A stretch of DNA of 14,287 nucleotides from Syntrophaceae bacterium UBA5764 (GTDB lineage Bacteria; Desulfobacterota; Syntrophia; Syntrophales; Smithellaceae), in NCBI GenBank assembly GCA_002418825.1, contig DIEW01000025.1, forward strand, positions 24,515 to 38,801, read 5' to 3'. Of the stretch, positions 1 to 5,587 are shown piece by piece (position 1 is the first letter of the stretch; each line of letters starts with the position of its first letter). A program made the translations under genes and the position numbers. The notes beneath the pieces were generated by a model that worked only from the letters and a program-made list of their open reading frames with translations, ran no database searches and was not told the origin of the DNA.

Positions 1-715
1 ATACCCAGTTGGAATTATCTTTATTAAAACCAATTATTCCAGAAATTGCGGTACTAAAGACCTCTGCGCCCTTGACTTTTTCATTTTGACAAGAGACGCA
101 CTTTGATTCGTTTTGAACTGTGCGTGCGTAATCCATTTCTTTTATGGCCTGAATAAATTCTGATATTTTATCAAACGCTCGGGCTCTATTTCGCGGATCG
201 GTAGTGACACCTATGAGATTATTCGTAACAAATTCTTTAATGAAGGCATTGCCCCCATCGGATAACATCAAAGTGCTATAGATTTGCAAATCTGTATGTT
301 CTTCCAAATGTCTTATTATCTCATGGCAGATATTCGTGTATGTTGTCGGATCTAATTTATCGTCAAGTCGTTTGTCAATAAGAGAAATAAATCCTGAATA
401 TGGAAACTTGTTGATGAATTCTATTTCTTTTTTTACAGGTTTCCCTTTGGTTTTCTTCTGGATGACTTCATCAATGTTTTTTATCGATTTGTTCAACTTG
501 CTGATTAAAAAATATTTATTAAAGAACAGCAAAAATGACTGTTTGATGAACTTTGGGCCAAAATCATCTAAGGCATTATCATCAAATTCAATATAGTTAT
601 CGCCAATATTGACGTCTGAAATATTCTCGATATCCTTCCCTTCGCTGACAACCTGTAAAAAACCGATAATTCCGGCATTGAAAAACCAATCCCGCATGTA
701 AATCCGATGTTTCAT
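1..715 (-). CDS. cas8b: CRISPR-associated Cas8 of the Cst1 type (type I-B), 3' end outside window
   Basis: This is the N-terminal 238 residues of a probable Cst1/Cas8b1 protein, the large subunit of a type I-B Cascade surveillance complex in the cytoplasm, which recognises the PAM and holds the crRNA-guided complex together. The reading frame is open to the left edge. It begins MKHRIYMRDWFFNAGIIGF, which resembles the DW..NAG..GF opening I associate with the Cst1 family. A CxxC pair (C206-V-S-C209) is present; the family is named for two CxxC motifs, and the second would lie outside the window. The start at 715 is fixed by GGGAGG (723-728 on the complement) 7 nt upstream. The adjacent upstream gene is cas6, the expected operon partner. 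The family name rests on remembered motifs and context, not an alignment. A Cas8a variant is the main alternative. Confidence 0.72.
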   Translation of the reverse strand, partial: MKHRIYMRDWFFNAGIIGFLQVVSEGKDIENISDVNIGDNYIEFDDNALDDFGPKFIKQSFLLFFNKYFLISKLNKSIKNIDEVIQKKTKGKPVKKEIEFINKFPYSGFISLIDKRLDDKLDPTTYTNICHEIIRHLEEHTDLQIYSTLMLSDGGNAFIKEFVTNNLIGVTTDPRNRARAFDKISEFIQAIKEMDYARTVQNESKCVSCQNEKVKGAEVFSTAISGIIGFNKDNSNWV

Positions 716-887
716 CCCACAACCTCCCAGTGACCGCCTTTATCCGAACTGATACACTTGAATTTTATCTCCGCTGCATTCCATTCATAGTTTTATTTTT
801 TTGTTTTCTAGCCCTTGCATAAGACGGCAGTTGTCGAGTATTCCTCGGTAGTTGCTTTGGCATCCAATTCGTTTACTTTTTTTCTAA

Positions 888-1661
888 TCAAAGCACATCC
901 AACATTCCGAACCCCTGGCTTCGCTTTGCGCCGATTCCGGCATCGTAGATCAGTTGCAAAACATTGGCCGGGGCTTTTATTTTGATGGTTCCGGATGTTG
1001 CCTCAATCATTTCTTTTTTGCTGTCCGGCGAAGCATCTTTATTTTGATAGTGATTGATCCGGACGGTTTGCGAACGTATCCATTCGGCGGCAAAGTCATT
1101 TTTCTTCAGTTCGGGTGTGCCATCCAACAGCGCTTTACACATGGATTTGACGGAATGGTAAAGCCTGTCTTCAAATTCTGGTTTGTCAGCAGTGATATAG
1201 CCCCGCGATTTGCCAGACGCGTCGGTATCCCGCACAAGAAGGGGTGAGCAGGTTTTAAAGACGGATTCACTTAATTGAAAGTTTTTTTGTTGCTCCAGGT
1301 TGAAGCGGCCCACTTTTGCTTTAAGTCCGGGGAAAAGCGGATAATCTTTCTTTAATTGAACCAGCCCGTTATAAACGTAAATCAGAAAGACAGAATCACT
1401 TGCCGAAAAAAACAGGTTCAGTTTCGGTTCTGTAAGGCTCAGACGGCCTTTTTCGCTCTGTTCGTCATCGGTTTTAAAATGAACCGAAAATGTAAACGGC
1501 TTTATCTTTCTGGCTTCTTTGACGTAATACTTCTCATAGATTTCCGTACCGATTTGGCCTGGATTAATCGCCTCTTTTATCAAAGAAAGAATATTTCGGC
1601 GATAATCGGTGGGAATGACTAATTTACTGCCACTGAGTTCTATTTCAACAGAAAATCTCAT
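888..1661 (-). CDS. cas6: CRISPR-associated endoribonuclease Cas6
   Basis: Cas6 cuts the CRISPR precursor transcript inside each repeat to give mature crRNAs and may stay bound to the 3' hairpin. The 257-residue product is typical in length. It ends in the glycine-rich loop that marks the family, GIGAKRSQGFGMLDVL (residues 242-257). The N-terminal half has the pattern of a ferredoxin-like fold, with MRFSVEIEL as the first strand. Where many Cas6 proteins carry a catalytic histidine I see a tyrosine-rich stretch, YEKYYVK (42-48), so catalysis may use tyrosine or lysine; this is uncertain. AGGAG lies only 1 nt before an ATG at 1667 but 7 nt before the ATG at 1661, so I chose 1661. The gene lies upstream of cas8 with a gap of 172 nt, unusually loose for a cas operon. 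Confidence 0.85.
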   Translation of the reverse strand: MRFSVEIELSGSKLVIPTDYRRNILSLIKEAINPGQIGTEIYEKYYVKEARKIKPFTFSVHFKTDDEQSEKGRLSLTEPKLNLFFSASDSVFLIYVYNGLVQLKKDYPLFPGLKAKVGRFNLEQQKNFQLSESVFKTCSPLLVRDTDASGKSRGYITADKPEFEDRLYHSVKSMCKALLDGTPELKKNDFAAEWIRSQTVRINHYQNKDASPDSKKEMIEATSGTIKIKAPANVLQLIYDAGIGAKRSQGFGMLDVL

Positions 1662-1695
1662 AAACATTCTCCTATAATTATTAAATTATAAGACT

Positions 1696-1725
1696 ATTAT
1701 AAGCTAAAGCGCAGTTCCGTCTAAA
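1696..1725 (-). promoter_or_regulatory. Candidate cas operon promoter
   Basis: On the complement, a perfect TATAAT (1701-1696) is preceded after 18 nt by TTTAGA (1725-1720), a four-of-six match to the -35 consensus. Transcription would start near 1689, about 28 nt before the cas6 ATG at 1661. A second TATAAT lies at 1690-1685 without a good -35. This would let the cas genes be transcribed independently of the stronger promoter at 1921-1949. Confidence 0.5.
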
Positions 1726-1859
1726 TTATTTTAAAAATATCGAAACCCTAGTAATTTCATTTGTTTATTGGTCTTGAGTAATCTTTAACGTTAGCTTGCC
1801 GATAATTCAACTATGCAAAGACAGGCGTACACGGCATTAATCGGCGTCGGTGATCGAGT

Positions 1860-1950
1860 TATTATTTTACCATTTCCAGTTGAGACTTTCTATATTTGGA
1901 GCTTCTAATTACGGTAAAAGATTATACCCGCCGATTATTATAGTGTCAAC
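1860..1950 (-). repeat. Promoter-leader repeat, copy A
   Basis: This 91-bp segment aligns with 4921-5012 in the same orientation at roughly 73 of 91 positions (hand count, one gap). The conserved blocks are the -35 and -10 hexamers, the AATTA and AGCTCCAAATAT blocks of the presumed leader, and TGGAAA followed by TAAAATAATA. Similarity stops at the downstream end. There copy B runs into the rhuM-like gene, whereas copy A runs into non-coding sequence before cas6. Copy A may be the remnant of a promoter whose gene was lost, or a distal promoter for cas6. The conserved leader could act as RNA, but I could not identify a known riboswitch. Confidence 0.75.
1921..1949 (-). promoter_or_regulatory. 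Consensus sigma-70 promoter, reading toward cas6
   Basis: On the complement TTGACA (1949-1944) and TATAAT (1926-1921) are both perfect and separated by exactly 17 nt. The predicted start near 1914 would give a ~250-nt leader before cas6. The 15-bp palindrome at 1950-1982 touches the -35, which suits a repressor operator, but no regulator is identified. Confidence 0.75.
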
Positions 1951-1982
1951 CCCGTTAGAGATTAATTTAATCTCTAACGGGG
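1950..1982. repeat. Perfect palindrome abutting a -35 box
   Basis: The arms CCCCGTTAGAGATTA (1950-1964) and TAATCTCTAACGGGG (1968-1982) are exact inverted copies with a 3-nt ATT centre. There is no T-run on either side, so it is a poor intrinsic terminator. The arm ends directly at the TTGACA of the leftward promoter. It could be a protein-binding operator, a cruciform, or the hairpin end of a small mobile element. Confidence 0.8.
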
Positions 1983-1990
1983 CAGGCCCT

Positions 1991-2073
1991 GAGATTGCCG
2001 AGGCGGCTTGCGCCGTCTCGCAACGACTGCGTCGGATTGCTTCACACCGCTGACGCATGGTTCGCAATGACAC
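1991..2073. repeat. REP-like dispersed repeats, two adjacent units
   Basis: The first unit (1991-2027) matches 6613-6649 at 33 of 37 bases. It folds as GGCGGC, TTGC, then a GCCGTC arm, with ATTGC/GCAAC outer arms. A second, more diverged unit (about 2034-2073) has ATTGC and GCAAT arms and ends in GCAATGACAC. This matches the style of short extragenic palindromes scattered in many proteobacterial genomes. It lies just past the abiEii stop. Confidence 0.65.
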
Positions 2074-2152
2074 AGAATGCCTGCGCTGCGGTTGCCTGCC
2101 GGGCTAGGCTGTCGGACTTCGTTCCATTTAACGTCACCGATGGTGGTGCGTC

Positions 2153-2929
2153 TTACAATTCAACTTGTTTGATATATTCCGTAAACAAAGTTATTTTTTT
2201 ACTATCGGACGGCTGAAATAAAAACGGCTCTACGTCTTTAGCCAGTTCTTTTAATTTCAAGCTCTTACTGTAACTGATTAATTTATTTTTAAGCTGTTTT
2301 TTATCCGCTATGCCAAGCTTTTGCTCGAGGTAATCGTAATTCGGCTTTGTCTTTTTTAAAAGAAATATAACATCGTAAAAATCCCTGCCTTTCGCCCGCT
2401 TGCGGCCTAACAACGCGTAAATCTTCTGCGCAAGCAGAATATCGGGCGGCGTGACGGAAATCTGCGTAAAAATATCAAACTTGTTGATAAATATTTTATC
2501 CGGCTGATAAGCGTAATGATGCGGTTCCGTATCAAGCTGTATAAGAATTTTTTCCTGCTTTAAATCTGATACGGAGCTGTCATAAAGCACTTGCGGCAGC
2601 TTTATATAACAGCGAAAAGCTCTTTTTAATACATTGCGGATTTCCACGTCATAGCCTTCGAGTTTAAGCCCTTTTTGAATTTCTCCGGTTAGCTGTATAA
2701 AGTCTTTTTCAGTCAGCTTAAAATTATCAAAGTCGAGGTCTTCGGAAAAACGCGTATTATCATGAACAATACGCAACGCGGTGCCGCCGAGAAAGGATAG
2801 TTTTGCGGCTATCTTACTGTTGAAAATAATCTCCAACATTTTATATTGCAGATATTCCCGCAAGATGTTTCTTTTAAACTGGCGCAGTTGCGGCGGATAG
2901 TATTGTTCTATTTGGGATAAGCTAATCAT
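2153..2929 (-). CDS. abiEii: AbiEii/AbiGii-type nucleotidyltransferase toxin
   Basis: This 258-residue cytoplasmic protein has the DNA polymerase beta-like nucleotidyltransferase signature of the AbiEii family: GGTALR at 48-53 and RFSEDLDFD at 60-68, whose acidic residues D64 and D66 should bind the metal ions. Downstream are a lysine in LLAQK (165-169) and KGRDFYD (180-186), also typical. AbiEii toxins act by transferring nucleotides to an RNA target; MenT-type relatives modify tRNA. Together with AbiEi they form a type IV toxin-antitoxin system and can abort phage infection. Its ATG lies inside the last codons of abiEi (8-nt overlap), so translation is probably coupled. All motifs look intact and the length is within the family's usual range. 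Confidence 0.93.
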   Translation of the reverse strand: MISLSQIEQYYPPQLRQFKRNILREYLQYKMLEIIFNSKIAAKLSFLGGTALRIVHDNTRFSEDLDFDNFKLTEKDFIQLTGEIQKGLKLEGYDVEIRNVLKRAFRCYIKLPQVLYDSSVSDLKQEKILIQLDTEPHHYAYQPDKIFINKFDIFTQISVTPPDILLAQKIYALLGRKRAKGRDFYDVIFLLKKTKPNYDYLEQKLGIADKKQLKNKLISYSKSLKLKELAKDVEPFLFQPSDSKKITLFTEYIKQVEL

Positions 2930-3539
2930 AATTTATATGTTTCAGGAATTTGTTGAATCGTTTTTCCATGCGCTTATTGCCCATGGCCTTGAGGTAATCT
3001 TGGAGTTTCTTTCTATCCACTTGCGCTAAAAATTCTGTTTTGTTAAAGCGCAGGCCGGCAAAATCGTCTTCCGTCTGAATGTTTGTATTTAAATAAAAAT
3101 AATCCAAAACCGCCTTTTCCATTTCCGCGATTTTTATGCTGTAGTTTTTATAATTTTCTAATCTATAGCCGAACATCAATGCAGGCTTGACGCGCCGGTA
3201 AATAAATTCTCCATGCTTTGTCTGGAAACGGTTTGTTTTGCGGGAAGAAACGGAAGTTATTCCGTAAACCGCCTCCGGTATCAGGCTGTAATGGGAAAGA
3301 GCCATCTCCAGCGAAATGTAAGAAGGCGCGTAAAGTTTGTTTGCTATCAAAAAGAGGCTTGCTTCGTTTAAATCAATATCGGTGAAGATATAATAACCCT
3401 TGCGCAGCATTTTTATATAACCCTTGCTTTGCCATTCGTTAAGGCGCCGCAGGTCAAAACGATTTTCTATCTTGCGGATATCCCGCAAATTAAAAACGAC
3501 AAAATCCTTTAGCTTTTGCTTGAAAGATAAAAAGTTCAT
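2922..3539 (-). CDS. abiEi: AbiEi-type antitoxin and transcriptional repressor
   Basis: This 205-residue protein is the antitoxin of the AbiE pair. The N-terminal part (about 1-60) reads as a winged helix, ending in GYIKMLRKGYYIF, the usual form in AbiEi. The C-terminal domain contains YISLEMALSHYSLIPE (74-89) and EKAVLDYFYL (141-150), both characteristic of the family. In type IV systems the antitoxin does not bind the toxin stably but counteracts it and represses its own operon by binding repeats in the promoter. Three ATTATGT half-sites upstream (3551-3595) fit that role. It is first in a two-gene operon and overlaps abiEii by 8 nt. The ribosome site is weak (GGAAATAAA before the ATG), and the stop of the preceding radC lies 142 nt upstream. 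Confidence 0.9.
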   Translation of the reverse strand: MNFLSFKQKLKDFVVFNLRDIRKIENRFDLRRLNEWQSKGYIKMLRKGYYIFTDIDLNEASLFLIANKLYAPSYISLEMALSHYSLIPEAVYGITSVSSRKTNRFQTKHGEFIYRRVKPALMFGYRLENYKNYSIKIAEMEKAVLDYFYLNTNIQTEDDFAGLRFNKTEFLAQVDRKKLQDYLKAMGNKRMEKRFNKFLKHINYD

Positions 3540-3550
3540 TTTATTTCCGT

Positions 3551-3595
3551 ATTATGTGAATAATAACATAATTGGTAATCATATTGACACATAAT
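3551..3595. promoter_or_regulatory. Candidate AbiEi operator: three ATTATGT half-sites
   Basis: ATTATGT occurs forward at 3551-3557 and as its reverse complement ACATAAT at 3566-3572 and 3589-3595. The first two form an inverted repeat with an 8-nt centre. They lie 12-56 nt upstream of the abiEi start, where autorepression by the winged-helix antitoxin would act. On the complement a TATTAT at 3565-3560 could be the -10, but its -35 (GTCAAT) is poor. Confidence 0.5.
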
Positions 3596-3681
3596 CAATA
3601 AATATCAAGCTTTATTTTCTGCCGTTCTTATCGCAAAAAGTAATCGTTTATCGAGATAATCTCTTTCAGATCAATCGCAAT

Positions 3682-4386
3682 TTATCCCAACATGTTTTCA
3701 TCCGCAAAGCTAAAATAGTTGCCGTCACCGATGATGATGTGATCGAGCATGCGGATGCCCAAAAGCTTTGCCGCGGCGGAAAGCTCGCCGGTTATTTTTT
3801 TATCTTCCGCGCTGGGCGCGATGTTGGCGCTGGGATGATTGTGCACGCAGATAATTGCGGCGGCGAATTTCTGCAGGGCGGAATGAATGATCTCCCGCAC
3901 AATTGGCGCGGCCTGATTGACTGTGCCATAAGCGGCATCGGCAATATCGATTATTTTATTGTTGCTGTTGAGATAGACAACTTTGAAAACCTCGGTTTTC
4001 AAATCGCGCATTTGCGGCATGATAATATCGACAACTTCTTTTGCTGTGGCAATTTTTTGTTTTGCGGGAAGAACTTCGTCTTCGCGGAAACGCTTGCCGA
4101 TTTCCAGCGCGGCTTTAATCTGCGCGATTTTGGCCGGGCCTAAGCCTTTGAATTCTTCCCACTCCCGCGCATCAGTATGACTCATGTTGCGAAACATACC
4201 GAATTTAGCCAACATTTTTCTGGCTAAATCAATGGCGCTGTTTCCTTTAACGCCGGTGCGTAAAAGTATTGCCAGAAGCTCGGAATTGCTCAACGCTCCC
4301 GCGCCTTTTTTAAGCAATTTTTCTCTGGGGCGGTCGTCTTGAGGCCATGAGCGAATACCAGTTGATTTAGTTTTTTTAATCGCCAT
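3682..4386 (-). CDS. radC: RadC family JAB-domain protein
   Basis: This 234-residue protein has an N-terminal helix-hairpin-helix part (FKGLGPAKIAQIKAALEIGK, about 79-98) and a C-terminal JAB/MPN metalloprotease-like domain. The metal motif is visible as H182-x-H184-P-S and D195. The glycine that usually follows HPS is alanine here (A186). RadC was named for DNA repair, but that role is doubtful; relatives are frequent in mobile and defence islands, and the biochemical activity is unknown. AGGA lies 8 nt before the ATG and sits in the edge of the dispersed repeat at 4397-4465, so the repeat may supply part of its translation signal. It follows the truncated rhuM after 23 nt and is probably transcribed from the promoter at 4983-5011. 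Confidence 0.93.
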   Translation of the reverse strand: MAIKKTKSTGIRSWPQDDRPREKLLKKGAGALSNSELLAILLRTGVKGNSAIDLARKMLAKFGMFRNMSHTDAREWEEFKGLGPAKIAQIKAALEIGKRFREDEVLPAKQKIATAKEVVDIIMPQMRDLKTEVFKVVYLNSNNKIIDIADAAYGTVNQAAPIVREIIHSALQKFAAAIICVHNHPSANIAPSAEDKKITGELSAAAKLLGIRMLDHIIIGDGNYFSFADENMLG

Positions 4387-4396
4387 TTTTTATATC

Positions 4397-4465
4397 CTGG
4401 ATTCCCCGGTCACCCGGCATCCGCCGGGCAAAGAGCCGGGGAATGACAGTGTGATCTGGATTCCC
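4397..4465. repeat. Palindromic dispersed repeat inserted in the rhuM 3' end
   Basis: CTGGATTCCC occurs at both ends (4397-4406 and 4456-4465). Between them ATTCCCCGG (4401-4409) pairs with CCGGGGAAT (4436-4444), enclosing a second hairpin, CCCGGC-ATCC-GCCGGG (4413-4428). This is the form of short extragenic repeats common in proteobacterial genomes. Here it contributes the last ~18 codons and the stop of the rhuM-like frame and comes within 11 nt of the radC start. Confidence 0.75.
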
Positions 4466-4901
4466 ATCGGAGTAAAAGCTGGCGCATGTCGTTCTGCAAT
4501 TCATTAATTCTGTTTTGCTGGGTTTTCAGGCGCTTTTCATTGATGGTAAAACCATCAACCAAATGCCTGCGTAAAACATTTGTTGCCCAGATGCGGAACT
4601 GGGTGCCGCGGATTGAATTTACTCGATAGCCAACGGAAATGATGGCATCTAAATTGTAAAAAGATACAGGTTTATCTGAATTAGCAATGTGCATTTTTTG
4701 CACATTGCTTTTTTTATTCAACTCATTGGACTTAAAGATATTATTCAAATGCTTCGTTATAACGCTTCTTTCTGTATCAAACAATTCGGCCATCTGCTTT
4801 TGCGTCAGCCAGACAGTATCCTGTTCCAAACGCACTTCCAGCTTGTTTTTGTACAAGATGATTTGCCCTTTAGTATTTTCTGCTGTTTTTTGACTCTTCA
4901 T
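4410..4901 (-). pseudogene. RhuM-like protein, C-terminally truncated
   Basis: The 163-residue frame begins like the Virulence_RhuM family: a short strand region (KGQIILYKNKLEVRL), then WLTQKQMAELFDTERSVITK (31-50), GYRVNSIRGTQFRIWA (91-106) and LVDGFTI (114-120). RhuM proteins are usually about 320-340 residues and have no settled function; some are adjacent to Fic/Doc-type domains or restriction genes. Homology-like sequence ends near residue 145. Everything after it (WESRSHCHSPALCPADAG) is encoded by the palindromic repeat at 4397-4465, so the C-terminal half is missing. No Shine-Dalgarno sequence precedes the ATG. The consensus promoter at 4983-5011 should transcribe it. It may be an inactive remnant, or the N-terminal DNA-binding-like part may still be made. 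Confidence 0.8.
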
Positions 4902-4920
4902 TTTAATATCGATTTTTAAT

Positions 4921-5012
4921 TATTATTTTAACTGTTTCCAGTAATGATTTTAAATATTTGGAGCTTTTAATTACGAGAAAAAATTATACCCCCCGGTTTT
5001 TTATGTGTCAAC
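4921..5012 (-). repeat. Promoter-leader repeat, copy B
   Basis: This 92-bp copy of the element at 1860-1950 is in the same orientation and about 80% identical by hand alignment. Here it ends 19 bp before the ATG of the rhuM-like gene, so it supplies that gene's promoter and most of its leader. With copy A it brackets rhuM', radC, abiEi and abiEii as direct repeats. Confidence 0.75.
4983..5011 (-). promoter_or_regulatory. Consensus sigma-70 promoter for rhuM'-radC
   Basis: On the complement TTGACA (5011-5006) and TATAAT (4988-4983) are perfect with a 17-nt spacer, as in copy A. The start would be near 4976, giving a ~75-nt leader before the rhuM ATG at 4901. radC, 23 nt past the rhuM' stop, is the likely second gene of the transcript. 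Confidence 0.78.
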
Positions 5013-5029
5013 CTTAATAAGACTTAAGG
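5012..5029. repeat. Inverted repeat abutting the copy B -35
   Basis: CCTTAA (5012-5017) and TTAAGG (5024-5029) are inverted copies around a 6-nt centre. The left arm starts at the base next to TTGACA, exactly as the longer palindrome does in copy A. The sequence of the arms is unrelated to that of copy A. Confidence 0.6.
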
Positions 5030-5037
5030 CAAAGCAT

Positions 5038-5411
5038 TTACGCTTTCTGCTTTTCGAGTATTTCTTTCCTTATGTTCTGAAAAAGTTCGATAGTTTCCTG
5101 AACTTTTTTGTTGCCCTGAGCGACGGCTTTTTTAAGCCATTTTGCCGCTTCGGTATAATTTTTTAGGGCAATGCTTTATCAATACTTGCTTCGACGCCTT
5201 TTCCGAAAACATATATAGAACCCAGTTGTATTTTGGCATTAACATTTCCCTGCTCGGCGGCTTTTGTTAACCATTTTATTGCTTCCTCATAATTCTTTTC
5301 TATATGGTTGCCGCGCATATACATAGAACCAAGCAGAAACTGCGCGCGGGCATCTCCATCTAAGGCTGATTTTTTAGCTCTAAAATATTCTATACTGATT
5401 ACAGAAGCCAT
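5038..5411 (-). pseudogene. Sel1-repeat protein gene with a frameshift
   Basis: The frame from the ATG at 5411 (GAGG 7 nt upstream) encodes 82 residues with Sel1-like repeats, for example NYEEAIKWLTKAAEQGN and AKIQLGSIYVFGKG, and stops at 5163. The next repeat continues at once in another frame: KNYTEAAKWLKKAVAQGN, then a helical tail to a stop at 5038. One base added near the CCC at 5166-5168 would restore a single protein of about 124 residues. Sel1 repeats form helical hairpin solenoids that bind other proteins; the partner is unknown. No signal peptide is visible. The break could be a real mutation or an assembly indel in the CCC or A6 run. Confidence 0.75.
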
Positions 5412-5465
5412 CCCGACACCTCTTTTAATCAGGGCGATTGATGTTTGCGGCTTTCTTTATTTGAC

Positions 5466-5493
5466 TTGACATTAATCTTTTCCGGCTGATAAT
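5466..5493 (+). promoter_or_regulatory. Promoter of the WYL regulator gene
   Basis: TTGACA (5466-5471), a 16-nt spacer and GATAAT (5488-5493) form a good sigma-70 promoter, with a start expected near 5500 and an ~88-nt leader before the ATG at 5588. It lies in the divergent gap between the Sel1 remnant and the regulator. Confidence 0.65.
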
Positions 5494-5504
5494 TCAAGAA
5501 TACG

Positions 5505-5529
5505 GCGACAAACGCGTGTCGCATTTTTT
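5505..5529 (+). terminator. Hairpin plus T-run at the start of the WYL leader
   Basis: GCGACA (5505-5510) pairs with TGTCGC (5517-5522) around AACGCG, followed after one A by six T (5524-5529). This looks like an intrinsic terminator, but it sits about 5 nt after the predicted start and no rightward gene lies upstream. It could be an attenuator, a 5'-stabilising hairpin or coincidence. Confidence 0.45.
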
Positions 5530-5587
5530 GCGGCTCTTTCTTTTATATTAACTGCTCGATATTACTGAAATATTGGAGGCAAAAGCC

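Larger units (their letters stand above)
1662..2152. other. 491-bp gene-free region between cas6 and abiEii
   Basis: No convincing coding frame is present on either strand. From left to right the region holds the cas6 ribosome site and candidate cas promoter (1669-1725), an AT-rich stretch with nothing recognised (1726-1859), a promoter-leader repeat (1860-1950), a perfect 15-bp-arm palindrome (1950-1982), two REP-like hairpin units (1991-2073), and a GC-richer stretch (2074-2152) in which I recognise nothing. I see no CRISPR repeats here, so the array of the cas system must lie elsewhere. Confidence 0.7.

Noticed and set aside
765..863. 32-codon basic reading frame on the complement between cas6 and cas8
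   Set aside because: There is no ribosome site and no recognisable motif; it is short enough to occur by chance, so it is mentioned only as part of the gap.
954..1247. 97-codon rightward frame opposite cas6
   Set aside because: It lies wholly within the well-supported cas6 gene on the other strand and has no recognisable motif.
1950..1982. Palindrome considered as an integron attC site or an intrinsic terminator
   Set aside because: It is a perfect stem without the extrahelical bases or conserved GTTRRRY/RYYYAAC ends of attC, and neither side has a T-run.
1662..2152. Search for a CRISPR array upstream of cas6
   Set aside because: No unit of 25-40 bases recurs at regular spacing; the repeats present are REP-like or the promoter element.
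3584..3612. Rightward TTGACA upstream of abiEi considered as a promoter
   Set aside because: No acceptable -10 follows at 16-18 nt, and no rightward gene lies downstream.
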